Position numbers and translations under genes: made by a program
The notes under the pieces: generated by a model
Database searches by the model: none
The model's input: only the letters and a program-made list of their open reading frames with translations
What the model was told of the DNA's origin: nothing
Source: Rhodocollybia butyracea
Lineage: Eukaryota; Basidiomycota; Agaricomycetes; Agaricales; Omphalotaceae
Length of the DNA: 64,000 bases
Direction of reading: 5' to 3'
Assembly: GCA_015501585.1 (NCBI GenBank)
Contig: JADNRY010000019.1
Span: forward strand, 310,001 to 374,000
Shown: positions 48,356 through 59,560 of the stretch, one piece after another
Layout of the letters: each line of letters starts with the position of its first letter
Numbering within the stretch: the first letter of the stretch is position 1

Positions 48356-49363
48356 ATGCCTTCAAAGATGTTCAGTGCCTCGCTTCAAGCTCTGGTTCCA
48401 CTTCACCTTTGTTCTTACCTTCTGGAATATCTATTAATCATGACCACCCTTGACTCAAAGTTCTCGACTCTGGCCGAACAGTTTGGCATATCAATATATG
48501 ATAACCTAATCTCTCTTATTCTTAGGTCTGTCCTTTATGGTGAAGTCATTGAATTTTGAGGACACTCAGAACATAAGGCTTAAGCAATCATGCTACAGGC
48601 ATCTTTATCTCTTTGGTAATAGTTTCTATGGGTGACTTCCTTATTCGGTGAGTTTTTTTCTTGATAGCCTTGATTGAAGCATGCTATAGTATCGGATGCA
48701 GGAATTCTACAGGCGGCCCTGCTTCTGGTCATGGATGCATAATAATCTGCTGCATTGCCATTACAATTACAGTAGCAGTCATGACTCTGAATGTCATTGC
48801 ACCACTGAGCTCTCTGCTCAGTTATGTATCAGCAATGCCAGGACTGTCCTCATCATATTTAATTTGGACTAAGATTGGAAATATACCCTTATCGGTGATG
48901 ATTATTGTTGGTGATTTTCTGATTTCATGGAGAGCTTGTGTTATGTGGCCCTTCTCGAGATATATTAAGGCTATCTTCATGATTTTTATGATGGCAAACA
49001 TTGGTGTGTATTTATTTCTCTATGGGCTCTACTTGAGCTGTGACTTAATCATTCATTGATTTTTCATGGCCTAGGTTTTCAATGCCTTTTTGTGTTAACA
49101 TATATGTCTGTTGAAGCCTGAACATGTTACTATTAGGAGTCCCGCTTCTCAGGCCCATTGCCGGTATAAGGGGAGGTATTTCTCCGTCCATAATCATTTT
49201 CCCATTTCTCATCTTATAGGCAATTCTTTTACCTTCACTGCTTTATCTTTACTTACCCGCCTCATTGAAAAGCCGCCTTGGCAGGCGGTACCGATACTTT
49301 ATTTATATTTCAACACTTTCACTTATTTCCCTCAGTCGTTGTACACTCATGTACTACTGAGGG

Positions 49364-49702
49364 TAGTGCTCCGAAGGCTCGGCTTCAACTGGCGGCGCGC
49401 CGGCCATAAGCCAAAACTAAGCTAAGCTGAGCCGGGCCAATATAAACTTGGCTGATAGCTGCTTTGAGCGGCTTAGCCATGGCTTCTATAAGTCGGTACG
49501 GGCCGTAGCTAACACCGCCTAACATTTGTTTATACCACCACAAAAACAGGATTGCGGTGGCATAAACAACTTTGCACAGCCATTAATATATCTACAACGG
49601 CTGAAGCTGTAGCGCGCCAAGCCGGTCGCTATAGTGAGTAAGCCGAGCCATTTAAAGCCAAAGCCGATCAAAGCCAAGCTAAGCCAAGCCTTCGGAGCAC
49701 TA
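49364..49702. mobile_element. Non-autonomous hAT-type element (339 bp), nested
   Basis: Terminal inverted repeats TAGTGCTCCGAAGGCTYGG of at least 20 bp with one mismatch, flanked by the 8 bp duplication ACTGAGGG (49356-49363 and 49703-49710), the hAT signature. No transposase frame. Confidence 0.88.
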
Positions 49703-49734
49703 ACTGAGGGTAAGCTTATTTGTATATTTACTTG

Positions 49735-50433
49735 TAGAGATGTCCACGAGTCCGGATCCAAGTATACTTGGATCCGGCGCGCAAGTACCTGTGGCCCAAA
49801 AGCCTTGACTTGTGACCTGCGGAAGATCCGTGGGAAACGGATCTTTGACTCGCAGGTAAATTACCTGCGAGTTCGCAAGTACCTGCAGGTATTTGTGTAT
49901 TTATGCCAAAGAGTGTACTAATAATCATTAATAAAGTACTTACCTGTTTTATGATACATACCATTTATAAAACATTGTACTGTAACTGTCTACTATTATT
50001 TCATACTTAGTTATGAAGTAAATATGTACTGACAGAAAGGTTTTACATTGTAGACAGCTCACGGCGATGGGGCGCTTAAATTAGCGCCAAACGTCGTGAA
50101 CCTCAAACATATGTGCCAGTACTTGATAAGTACTATAATAAACATGATACTATGAATTACTGTAAGTTTTGAGTGTTAACTGACAAATATTGTTGCTTGT
50201 ACTATAAATTTTGAGCACTAATTAACAAATGTATGGGTTTACATTGCTTGTACAAGTCATAAAAATACCCGCAAGTACCTGCAAGTCAGCTGAAATTCTC
50301 CAAAGTCTGACCTGTGACCTGCGCCGGACCCGTGGGAAACGGATCCTGGGATCTGCGGGTCACATACTCGCAGGTTTTCCCACGGATCTTACCTGCGAGT
50401 ACCTGTAGAGACCTGGACTCGTGGACATCACTA
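49735..50433. mobile_element. Non-autonomous hAT-type element (699 bp), nested
   Basis: Terminal inverted repeats TAGWGATGTCCACGAGTCC (one mismatch), flanked by the 8 bp duplication TTTACTTG (49727-49734 and 50434-50441). Subterminal acctgcgagt-type repeats are frequent on both strands, as expected for transposase binding sites. No transposase frame. Confidence 0.88.
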
Positions 50434-50939
50434 TTTACTTGTGTTCTTTGTACTGATATTCACTTACAGTTTAGATTACTTACTACGTTCACAGGTATAT
50501 ATATTTCACAATCCAGAGTCGTTGCCATACACTCATGTACTACTGAGGTTTAGATTACTTACTACGTTCACAATGTCTGCAAAGGTAGTTCAGGGGACTT
50601 TGTCTTTGGGTTTTGATAGTCACTGGCCCACCCTGCTACTCTCAAATGCATTGGGATTGATCACCAGTCTTGTCATCAATATCTTGGGTACAGCTCTTAT
50701 TGGTGTCAAAGCTTGGTAAGTATGAAAAACTGTCAAATCCAAGGTAAATCTGGTGCTGCTCAAAGCTGATCATATTTTGTCAGGATGCATTGAAGAGACC
50801 TGAGAGTGCTGGGTTTCAGGCACAATAGGTTAACAAAATCACAGCAGGTGTTCATGCTTTGGATGGAATGTGGAATTACATTTTGTGTTTGACAAGTATG
50901 GAACATCAGCAAAACCTGTATTTAGCAATTAAATTGTCC

Positions 50940-51030
50940 CAGCAAATGTATTGAATCTCCAGCAAATATATTGAATTGCCAGCAAGTTGTATTGAATTGC
51001 CAGCGAACTGTATTGAATGTTCAGCGCTGG
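50940..51030. repeat. Minisatellite of about 21 bp, four units
   Basis: Units of the form ccagcaaatatattgaattg repeat four times with small changes, inside an intron of broken copy 3. The insertion that carries it reaches to about 51135. Confidence 0.75.
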
Positions 51031-51837
51031 ACATACGCAGGTGTCCTGGGGCTCTGGAAGCGCTGGGAGCACTTGCAGGCTCCTTCCAGCGCTGCCTGCA
51101 CAACCCACATTTTGCTGATGAAGTTCCCATAAAATATCAATCAAAAATCAATCTTGGGATTCAGGTGGTCTACATAGCTATTCAACTTGCTAAAACAGGC
51201 TTGCTGGCTTTGCCACTGGGCGGTGATGTTGGACCTATTGGTCAATCTAATTCTTTATGGAACTGGCTGGCCGCTGCGATTCCATTACTTGTGGTGTTTA
51301 TTTGTTCAATTACTGGTGGTTACACTATTCTAATGATAGTCTAGGGAGTGTATTTAATTATGGTATCCCTTTTAATCAGGCTGAAATTGTCTGTCACAAT
51401 TCAAGTTGTTGAGGAGAGTCTTGTTTTATCTTATATTTCTCCATAGATTTCTCCATATGTATAACCTATTTAAGGTTGCTTAGAATTCAATTTTCCCCTG
51501 TGCATTTGCTAGGGTTCACTGCTATTAGACCAGAGTAAACTTAAAGTTTATTCAACAACCTTTTTTACTTTACTCCAACAGAGTGCACATGGGTGTGTAC
51601 TCGTGCCCATGTCTAGTTAGGATCTGGATTCTGGACCCGTGTCCATCATTACCATAAACCAGAATCAGAATGAGAGTTTCACGCCGGATTTTTCCACTGA
51701 TCTTCAATATCCTCAACATCCCCATCATCATTCAACTTGTTTGTTTGAGACTGGTAGTGCAAAGACTCCGTTATTAGTGGCTGGGTGTTGTGGATCAGAA
51801 TTGCAACAGTTATTGGATAAAATGCCTGAATATTGTG

Positions 51838-53126
51838 CTACTGTAAAATCATAATGGTTCAAATTGGCTTGGAAATGGTCAACTCACAGTGACTACAATT
51901 AGGAGGTAGGTTACTATGTCCACCAGATCCAGACCAATGGCTGGTTGCCCTCCCTCTGGTCCCAGGATGAATTCAGTAGGACTTTTAAGATCCACTGTGA
52001 TGCCAGTTTGGGTATTGAATCCATATGTTATGGCTCCCCTGGCAGTGGTGGTAAAAAGGACTGCAATGTACGTGACTTGAGCTGCACAGAATAGGCCACC
52101 AGACTCAAGTAGAAGCAACAAAATCCTCAGAATATAGGTTCTTTTGTATATTTCAGCCTGCATGAGAAGTTTGTGATGACTCCTTACTCAGATTATGGGT
52201 GGTTGTAATTTTACAACAAAATGTGGCAGCACATACCATACTTTCCACCCAACTAAAGATGTTGTGACAACATTCACCGACAAAGACATGACAATTGAGA
52301 TCCAATCAAAGACAGAAAAATAACTGGCAATGCCACTTGTGGCAAAGGTGCTCTGTGTATCAGTATCAGCAATGCAATCAGCAATATTGACACCTATGTA
52401 ATTAGTCAGAAATTTAAAAACACGATGAGCCGAGACAGATGGAAATGGAGAGAACTGTAGTGAACCTACCTATGTTAATAGTCATCACTGTCACAAGTGT
52501 AGCTCTCCAGAAACAACTGCGTGGAAATAGAATCCATGCTCTCCAAACCACAATGAGATCGCTTAAAAGAAGCTACATCACCATCCATTGTCACCATCCT
52601 TGAACAATGAGCATAAGAGCACAGCAAGTCAATCAACTTACATTGACTGTTCCAGGAATGCTTTGGATGAGGTATATGGACTGGTATGTGGAGCTAGTGA
52701 AACCCACTTCCACGTCATAGAGATTGGCATCCACTCGTTCCGGTACTCTGAGGCCTTGAAAAGCAGTTACTATAATGTCTGTCATGTTCCAGGCATAAGA
52801 CAGGAAAGATAAAATCAGGCAGAGCAGGAGTGTAATCTTGGGTTTTGAAGAGGAAGCACTGCTGAGAAAAATCAATAAATGCCCCACTGAGGCAGGTACC
52901 CAACACTGTTGCAGGCTTCAGAATTTTCAATACATACATCAAAGGTTTGATTGCAATGCATGTTCCCAGGACAAATACACCTGAAATAATGACATAAATC
53001 AAGATTTGACAATGGTTAAAAGGCAGCAATGATACCAGACATAACCATTAATATTGCTAACTTTGGCACTAGTGCAATTAAAGGAGTGCCATATGTCTCA
53101 GCCAAGTCAGATGCAAAAGAGTACAT
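51838..53126 (-). CDS. Seven-helix membrane protein, diverged family member (copy 6)
   Basis: Minus-strand spliced gene beginning MYSFASDLAETYGTPLIALV and continuing across introns into SGVFVLGTCIAIKPLM, SKPKITLLLCLILSFLSYAW, SDLIVVWRAWILFPRSCFW, ISIVMSLSVNVVTTSLVGW and YILRILLLLLESGGLFCAA. The order of helices and the DxIVVWRAW motif mirror copies 1-5, but identity is low and it lies on the opposite strand. The junction before the AEIYKRTYILR exon does not fit a simple GT..AG model, so either an unusual splice or a one-base error is present. It probably ends at the TAG 51840-51838. Confidence 0.65.
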
Positions 53127-53818
53127 GATTATTATCTTGTTAGTTGAAGAAAGCTGAGTCTTTATACACCTGACTCACCACGCATTGGTTTTAAGGTGCT
53201 ATCTCCGAGTCGTTGACATTGTTCGCCGATGCGATCATCATGATGGGGGATATTTGGCATTCATAGACTCTGTCGACTACAGCGGATTGTTTACATGATA
53301 CTAGTACCCCATTATAGCCCATTATGCAGTGTCAATGCCAAGTGGTGTTTTTCGATCCAGTAAAGTACATGGCATTTGTACTATCCGGGACGTTGCCTTT
53401 GCATAACCGTTATGTTTTGGTGGTTTGCTCACATTTGATTGACCGTAAACGGTCCATAGCTTTGTGATCTATTGGGGATCTCAATATTTGTGACAGCGCC
53501 TTCAAGTACACAGCGAGCCTTGGCCGTTTCATCTGATTTCATCACCTTGCCAGCATGACTGCAGCATGATCTGGCATTGGGTCACTGATTCAGAGCCAAT
53601 GCGGAGCGTGTTCGACTTGTTCATAGTAGTATCCGACACTTATCTACAAACTGAAGCCTAGATGCCACCAAGGATGGGTTGAAAGGATAGCTAGGGTTTG
53701 TCAGCTACCTACTTACCTTCAACAAAGAGTCACTGGTCTAAGATGAGAAATTGGACTTTGAGGAGCTGCAATGTCGTGTAAAACACTGTCCCAGGAAGAG
53801 CCCCGATCTTATAGATCG
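53127..53818. other. Spacer without recognisable gene
   Basis: Probably the promoter of the minus-strand seven-helix gene followed by non-coding sequence. I see nothing else supported. Confidence 0.4.
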
Positions 53819-54092
53819 AGTCGGCCCCACGTCAAAAATGGGGCCGATTGTGTCTGACCGAGATATTTCTTAATTAGATTAAAAAGCTCGCCGCAGGTCC
53901 AGGGCGGAGCCCTGGTTGTCGCGGCCAACGCGGCCAAACATTCAATTAAGAAGTACCTACATTTGGTTAATTACAGCCACAATGTGCCAGAAAAAAGGTC
54001 CGCCGCAGGCGTAAAGCACCACGCAGTGGGCCCAGCGGCGAGCGTCGGGTCCAGGGCAGAGGCCTGGTTGTCGCGGCCAACGCGGCCAACAC
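53819..54092. repeat. GC-rich hairpin cluster with a duplicated module
   Basis: A TCGGCCCC..GGGGCCGA hairpin (53820-53847), an inverted repeat TTCTTAATT/AATTAAGAA (53867 and 53944) and two copies of a module gtccagggc.gag.cctgg followed by ttgtcgcggccaacgcggcc (about 53896-53936 and 54050-54090). The module contains a CCAGGGC/GCCCTGG stem. Composition differs sharply from the AT-rich surroundings. Confidence 0.7.
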
Positions 54093-54745
54093 CATCACCT
54101 GACGATCATGTGGCCGTTCCTGTCCGGAGCCTTGGAGGGGCTGATCTCCTATTCTTGGGGCTGATCAGCCCCACCAGCCCCGGGGCTCTTCCTGGTTCTG
54201 ACTTGTTCTCGCCAATGACATTGGAGGAGCAAGAGCAGTGTTGCGGGTGCCGGGATTTCCAATGGCCGAAGCCGGCCGCCGAACCTCAAGTTTGAACCGA
54301 GTCAGGACAACCTCAGGAGCCTGGCGCTCCTGTATGCCTCTGTCTAGGGATGTTTCACTCACTGGTTATACTCTTTTCCTCATTACTCCCCCCTCTACAC
54401 CATATACTTACAGTTCTCCTTTCTTCCACATTTATGTCTTTTCATTCGTTGTTTCGATTTTCAAGTTTGCTCCATTAACCATCAGTTGTTGGTTGCACTC
54501 GTACAGCTGAGGATACTAAGTTCCTATAATAATAGATATACCCGCGATAACGATACTTATATGTACACTTATAGATATCATAAGTGCCACTATAACTGCC
54601 TCTTGATTCTGGAAGTAAATCAACACCGCGTTTCAACACTAGACCTTGAATTGGCATCAGCGGGTATGCGCTGATTTAGTATACAACCCGTTACCTCCGG
54701 GCTAATATCTATGGGGCTTGTAGGTTTAGGAGGGTGGATAGTAAA
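54093..54745. other. Spacer between GC-rich cluster and tRNA-Glu-like repeat
   Basis: Partly GC-rich (54.1-54.35 kb), then pyrimidine-rich. Short open frames exist on both strands without recognisable features. Confidence 0.35.
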
Positions 54746-54928
54746 GAATGTACTTCAATACATGCTTAGGTGCTTGAAATGAACTGGCAATACTGATTGG
54801 AAGCATTTCTTCGCGCCTTCATTCCTTCGGAATCCAGCCAGCAAGGTATGGTGTACCTCGGTACACACGGTACGATAAGATGCATATCCAGGTTTTAAAA
54901 TAGAGAATTCTCGTCACTGATGGCCCAT
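54746..54928. repeat. Body of the tRNA-Glu-associated repeat
   Basis: Contains the shared blocks acttcaatacatgc.tagg.gctt, ttcggaatccagccagc, ggtgtacctcggta and gcatatcca.gttttaaa, in the same order as at 63.66-63.83 kb. Confidence 0.7.
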
Positions 54929-54994
54929 TCCGACATGGGGAATCGAACCCCACAGCATGAGTGGCGATAATGTTAGCCATTACACCATACCGGA
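54929..54994 (-). pseudogene. tRNA-Glu-like pseudogene without intron
   Basis: Minus strand: acceptor TCCGGTA/TGTCGGA region, A box TGGTGTAATGGCTAA and T arm GGGG-TTCGATT-CCCC are present. The whole is only 66 nt, and the anticodon arm (TATCGCCACTCATGCTGTGG) is short and lacks the T33 position. Confidence 0.65.
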
Positions 54995-55260
54995 ATAACT
55001 ATTCCATAAGCTTATGACTTGAGTTTGGCTCTTGGGTAGTGCGGGGGCGCTGTGCGTGGTCGTTCGGAATCTACCAAACTGTGTTTCCTTACATATATAC
55101 CAATAGATTACCAAAAAAAAAGATACAGTTCCTTATATCGACCGGGACCCAACATGAAGTAGAATTAATCGAAGGATGTTTGCGTGTTTGTCACGGTTGA
55201 GTGCCCAGCATCGCAACACCGTTGAAAAAAAACATAGTTCGTACCGCTTGCCCGTTAGCC

Positions 55261-55859
55261 CTACCACGTCCCTACCGCTTCACGTCTTCGAACACCAAAC
55301 CAACTGAAACTCGATGGGTCTCCGAAGACATACACTGCCCACAGGGACACACGTGAGAGATATACGGCCTTGAGTACTTTTTTGTGAGCCGGAGGTGCGG
55401 TTGCGGGTGTTGGTGTCAGCTCGGATGTGGGTTTGGGTTTCGTCATAGGCCGTGGGTTTCCTAGGAGGGTGAGGGCGAGAGGGTAAAGGTGGCCGCAGTC
55501 GGGATCGAAGTTTTCCCATTCGGCGTCTGACTGTGTTTGTGTCAGGTTGGGATTAGAATGGGAAGGTGGAGATGACTGGAAGGTGGAGGTCGTCATCTGA
55601 TGAGGCGGGTTTGGGTGTGGGAGGGATCGGGAATCGGGATGGGGTAGAGGGCCTTGGGGGAAGATGAATGGAAAAGCGGAGAGGAAATGTCTAGGATGGT
55701 TAGTCCTGGAGGTACATCTTCTGGAGCAGTCTTGATTTGTTACGTCGACGAAGCGGCGGACGAGGTTTCCGTGTCTGAACGATCTGAACCGGCGGAGACA
55801 CCACATCCAACAGCAAACGCAGCAAGCAACGAGAAAACGGCGTAACTCAGAGTTTTCAT
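55261..55859 (-). pseudogene. Small secreted-protein gene, copy R4 (degraded)
   Basis: Minus strand, beginning MKTLSYAVFSLLAAFAVGCG (55859 downward), a convincing signal peptide. The start codon is then followed by DRSDTETSSAASST and an in-frame TAA. Beyond it, GLTILDISSPLFHSSSPK and FDPDCGHLYPLALTLLGNPR match the copies at 35.4 and 41.9 kb. An unrecognised intron could rescue the frame; otherwise it is dead. Confidence 0.5.
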
Positions 55860-56490
55860 CCTCGTATCTGGATACCGGGAATTTTTTCAGCTCGATTTCG
55901 GTAGCAAGAGACGAAAGAGGAAAGAAATGCGCGTCTTTTACGCGTGAATTGAGTATCGTCGACAACACTTGGAATCAGCACCAGACCGACAGGTGCGGCA
56001 GTTGAAATTCTGAGGAAGATGTGGAACATGGATGGATGAATCCTCGGGCTAGCTGCTGGTTCATCCGACTCAGCATTCTTCGTGAATGAAATACTCCTCA
56101 GAGTCGATCTCCTGGTGGGTTTATGGAGTTTCAAGGCGGATTCGTCGTCACAGTCATGTGAAGGGAACGCGATTGGGGATGGAGGGGTCGCCGGAACTTG
56201 AGATAGGAGAAGGAGGCGCACGACGAGAGGATTACTCGGAATGAAGATAGCGTCGAGATTTGACAAGTTTGGTATTTTTTATTGCCAACTAATTGCGTTT
56301 TTTCGTTAGCTCAGAACAAAAGGATAAAAACAAAGAACATACCTGATGTACTGCGATGGTCTGTCAGGCCTCAGGCCTTCAGGAGTGAACTAGTCATCGG
56401 CGTCGTAGGCCCTCCTCGAACAGATTCCCATTTCGAAACCAACGTGGCGTGCTTCCGACTTATAGCTGCAGTTTCGGAGTTCCCATGGTG
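55856..56490 (-). pseudogene. Remnant block with third Kar9/GAR gene trace
   Basis: The minus-strand open frame 56266-55856 (PSPIAFPSHDCDDESALKLH; AESDEPAASPRIHPS) is related to the remnant at 45.5-45.9 kb. At about 56424-56485 a further piece matches the Kar9/GAR segment encoding GNSETAAI.RKHATLVS, in the same reversed orientation as the other fragments. Confidence 0.55.
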
Positions 56491-56880
56491 ATGGCAAAAG
56501 GGCACATTCGAGCGCTAAATGAGAGTTTGCAGTTAACGCCCAAGCTGCCCTTTTGAACTTTCCCTTTTTCAGTCATTGGGATCAACTCTGCGCTTGATTT
56601 TTTCGTTCCACGTATGCAGATTCGAACAAATACACCCTTACCAATTACCCGAGCTCCTTAGTAAAGCTGAGTTCGCATCTTTCCTCTCCGACTCTGTACC
56701 AATATATCTCAACTGCCAAGTACTCTTGGATTGGGATGATATTACTCATGCGGTAGAAGGATTATTCATGTAGTAGAAAATTACTCATCTACTAGTACTA
56801 AGTCATTACAGGCTGCGCGGCTGCGAGTCGCAACTGAGCGCTCAGTTTCAGCTCTGGTTTCACTTCGTTCCTACCTTCCG

Positions 56881-58181
56881 ATGACCACCCTTAACTCAAA
56901 GTTCCCAACTCTGGCCGAACAATTAGGCGTATCAATATATGATAACCTAATCTCTCTTATCCTCAATTCTGTTCTTTATGGTGAAGTCGTTGAATTTCTA
57001 GGACATACAGAACATATGGCTCATGCGATCATGTTACAGGCATCTTTATCGCGTTGGTATTAGTTTCTACCAGTGGTTTTCTTATTCCGTGAGTTTACTT
57101 CTTGATAATCTTGATTGAAACATCTAAGATAGAAGCAGGAAAACTACAGCCAATACCTCCGGTCATGCGTACATAATAATATTCTGTTGCATTTCCATTA
57201 CAGTAGCAACCATGACTCTGAATGTCATTGTACCATTGGGCTCTCTGCTCAGTTATGTATCAGCAATGCCAGAACCATCCTCATCATATTTGATTTGGAC
57301 TAGGATTGGATATCCGGTACCCTTATTGGTGATGATTATTGTTAGTGATTTTATTGTCTCATGGAGAGCTTGTGTTATGTGGCCTTTCTCGAGATATATC
57401 AAAGCTATCTTCATGATTTTTATGATGACAAACATCAGTGGGTATTTCTTTCTATGTGCAGCGACCCAATCATGATTCATTTGATTCTTCGTGGCTTAGT
57501 TTTTCAATGCCTTTGGGCATTATCATATATGTCTGCAAGAGTAGTTCAGGGTATTTTGGTCTTGGGGTTTAATAGTCACTGGCCCACCCTGCTGCTCTCA
57601 AATGCATTGGGGTTGATCACCAGTCTTGTCATCAATATCTTAGGTACACTTCTTATTGGTGTCAAAGCTTGGTGAGTATGAAAGATTGTTAGATCTGGCA
57701 GTATTTCAAACTGTTTTTTTCATCAGGTTGCATAGAAGAGACATGAGAGTACTGGGTTTCAGGCGCAAGCGGTTAACAAAATCACAACACGTGTTAATAC
57801 TTTGGATAGAATGTGGACTTGGGCTTTGTGTCTTACAAGTAAGGAAGCTCTCATAAAATTTGTCCATTGAAAAAATCAACTTGGCATTCAGGTGGCTTAC
57901 ATGGCTATTCAACTTGCTAAAGCAGGCTTGCTGGCTTCTCCAGGTGGTGTTATTGGACCCAGTCAAGTTAATTCCTTGCGGAACAGGCTGGTGGCTGTGA
58001 TTCCGTCACTTGTGGTGTGTTTATCTGTTCAATAATTGGTGGTTGCACGATTCTAATGATAGTTTAGGGGCTGTATTTAATTATTGTATCTCTCATAGTC
58101 AAGTTGAAATTGTCTGCCATGGTTGGTGAGGAGATGTCTTTGCAAACAATCACACTCAGCTACAATGGCAGGGCTACATAA
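56881..58181 (+). CDS. Seven-helix membrane protein, family copy 4 (intact)
   Basis: Seven exons (56881-56980, 57040-57088, 57133-57437, 57500-57671, 57727-57838, 57892-58014, 58068-58181) give exactly 324 aa. Exon lengths equal those of copy 1 except for one extra codon each in exons 5 and 6. Intron 1 is 59 nt here, so it must be spliced out to keep the frame. Helix motifs include PVPLLVMIIVSDFIVSWRAC, GLITSLVINILGTLLIGVKA and GLYLIIVSLIVKLKL; the family Gly-Asp is Ser-Asp here. It ends LQTITLSYNGRAT. Confidence 0.85.
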
Positions 58182-58540
58182 ATTAGGAAATGTAATAAAG
58201 GAAATGTAATAATTGACTTATATATAAGTATGCTACAGTGGTATCTTGCACATTCTTTCCTGCTTCAAGTTCTCAGTAATGTCGAAAAAACTGAAGACAC
58301 CATTTTTTCCCTGGTCTCAATTTATGTGTTTATCAAAGTAGGTTAGTTTCTCTGTTTTTCGAATGATATTACTTACGCTGGGTCCAACTAGAAACATTGA
58401 TAATATATATAAAATCTGTGTTTTACGCTCCTGGGTCTGCAAGAGAGAAGTGGCACACTGGTGCGACTCAGATGCCTAGTGTGTAGCACGGACCCCGGCT
58501 GTTTCTCAATGCCGGCCAAGCACACACTGCAAGAATTTCC

Positions 58541-58799
58541 TGTTGTAGTTCGCCGAGCCGATGATGACATCATGTCAATCCGGCACTGATAATCCTCCGA
58601 TGTAGCTTACTGATCGACTTACCAAGATACTTACTAATACTTACAGACCCGGTAGTTACCTCGTAGAGTACCCGTACTGTAGTATATAAGGCCTGGTACA
58701 AAGGCCAAGTAGTATATAGTGATATAGAGCACTCGTATACCCAATCTCCTGAGGGAGCCTCATGGCTCCGAGTCCCCACTGCGCCGGATACCTACGACA
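58541..58799 (+). repeat. 5' LTR
   Basis: Contains a TATA-like gtatataagg near 58682-58691, the probable core promoter of the element. It differs from the 3' LTR by T/C in the catggctccg region and G/A in gcgccggata. Confidence 0.9.
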
Positions 58800-58813
58800 G
58801 GTTATGGGCCCCG
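58800..58813 (+). promoter_or_regulatory. Primer binding site (half-tRNA initiator Met type)
   Basis: The bases ggttatgggccccg begin one base after the LTR. They are complementary to an initiator tRNA-Met anticodon arm (CATAACC core), the half-tRNA priming mode of some Ty1/copia elements. Confidence 0.65.
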
Positions 58814-59334
58814 GCCTTTGACTCTGATTGGTTGCTCTTATCTCTGTTGTCACTTGTTTGTATTATCAGGTTCTGTCATGGCTGAAGAAACCATTTGTTC
58901 CTGTATCGACTCTCTCGTTGGCTCTGCCGTACGGAATGGCTTGATTGATTATATGGAAACGGCATCAGCGGCATGCGTGATTCAATCAAGGCCCGAAGCA
59001 ACCCATCGACTCTGTGGCAGCCCGTTGTCTGCACCATACCAGGATCGTATTAGTGTTACGGATCCTCCCTCCTGTTCCCATGTTTCCCAGCGCCACCAGT
59101 CTAGACCGCGCTGCTTCCATTCCGACTCTGATCACAAGTGTGGTCACCATTCCGATCTCGCCTACGACTTTGCACTTTAGGCCCGTGTTATGTTATCATT
59201 GCATGTGTTGCAATACGGGATCATGTCGTCGATCCCCACCGGTTTATTCATCTGGTATTGGTCTTACGGTTGAGAAAGTCGCTCCCGTAAATGTCGTTAT
59301 TTGTTTGATGGTCGAGATGTGTTCTCCCATGCCT

Positions 59335-59560
59335 CCAGTCGAAGTTATGTACTCCTGGGTACGGCCTCATTATATTCTTGCAGTCGAAGTTGTGTACTCC
59401 TGCACGGCGCGCGGCGCCACCACTATTATGTCAGACTTACAGGTTGGAATTGGACATCCCCTGTGTTGGTCATTGCCCAGTCGAAGCTGTGTGCTCCTGA
59501 GGCAATCCGAGCTCACTCACGGTCCTATTGCCCAGTCGAAGTTGTGTACTCCTGGGGCAA
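59335..59560 (+). repeat. Imperfect repeats inside the retrotransposon
   Basis: A cagtcgaagttgtgtactcc motif occurs four times (near 59338, 59381, 59480 and 59532). Just downstream, ggtcaagttgttgatagca occurs three times (59618-59720). Confidence 0.75.

Larger units (their letters stand above)
49109..50572 (+). mobile_element. LTR element inserted in seven-helix copy 3, carrying two nested elements
   Basis: Starts TGTTGAAGCC, ends GTTCACA, flanked by 5 bp duplication ATGTC (49104-49108 and 50573-50577). Removing the two nested elements and their 8 bp duplications leaves about 410 bp, the same size as the solo LTR at 44431-44843, and the sequences align along their length. Confidence 0.88.
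48440..51345 (+). pseudogene. Seven-helix membrane protein, family copy 3 (broken by insertions)
   Basis: Exons 1-3 are recognisable (MTTLDSKFSTLAEQFGISIY; VMIIVGDFLISWRACVMW). Exon 4 is split after the SYMS codons by the LTR element at 49109-50572 and resumes at 50573. Exon 5 has a premature TGA right after its first codons. The intron before exon 6 has gained about 0.2 kb including a minisatellite. The TGA inside the apparent exon 1 extension (near 48558) is harmless because it lies in intron 1. Confidence 0.85.

Noticed and set aside
48540..48570. Premature stop in exon 1 of seven-helix copy 3 taken as an inactivating mutation
   Set aside because: Paralogue comparison places this stop inside intron 1. 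The real lesions are the LTR insertion and the stop in exon 5.
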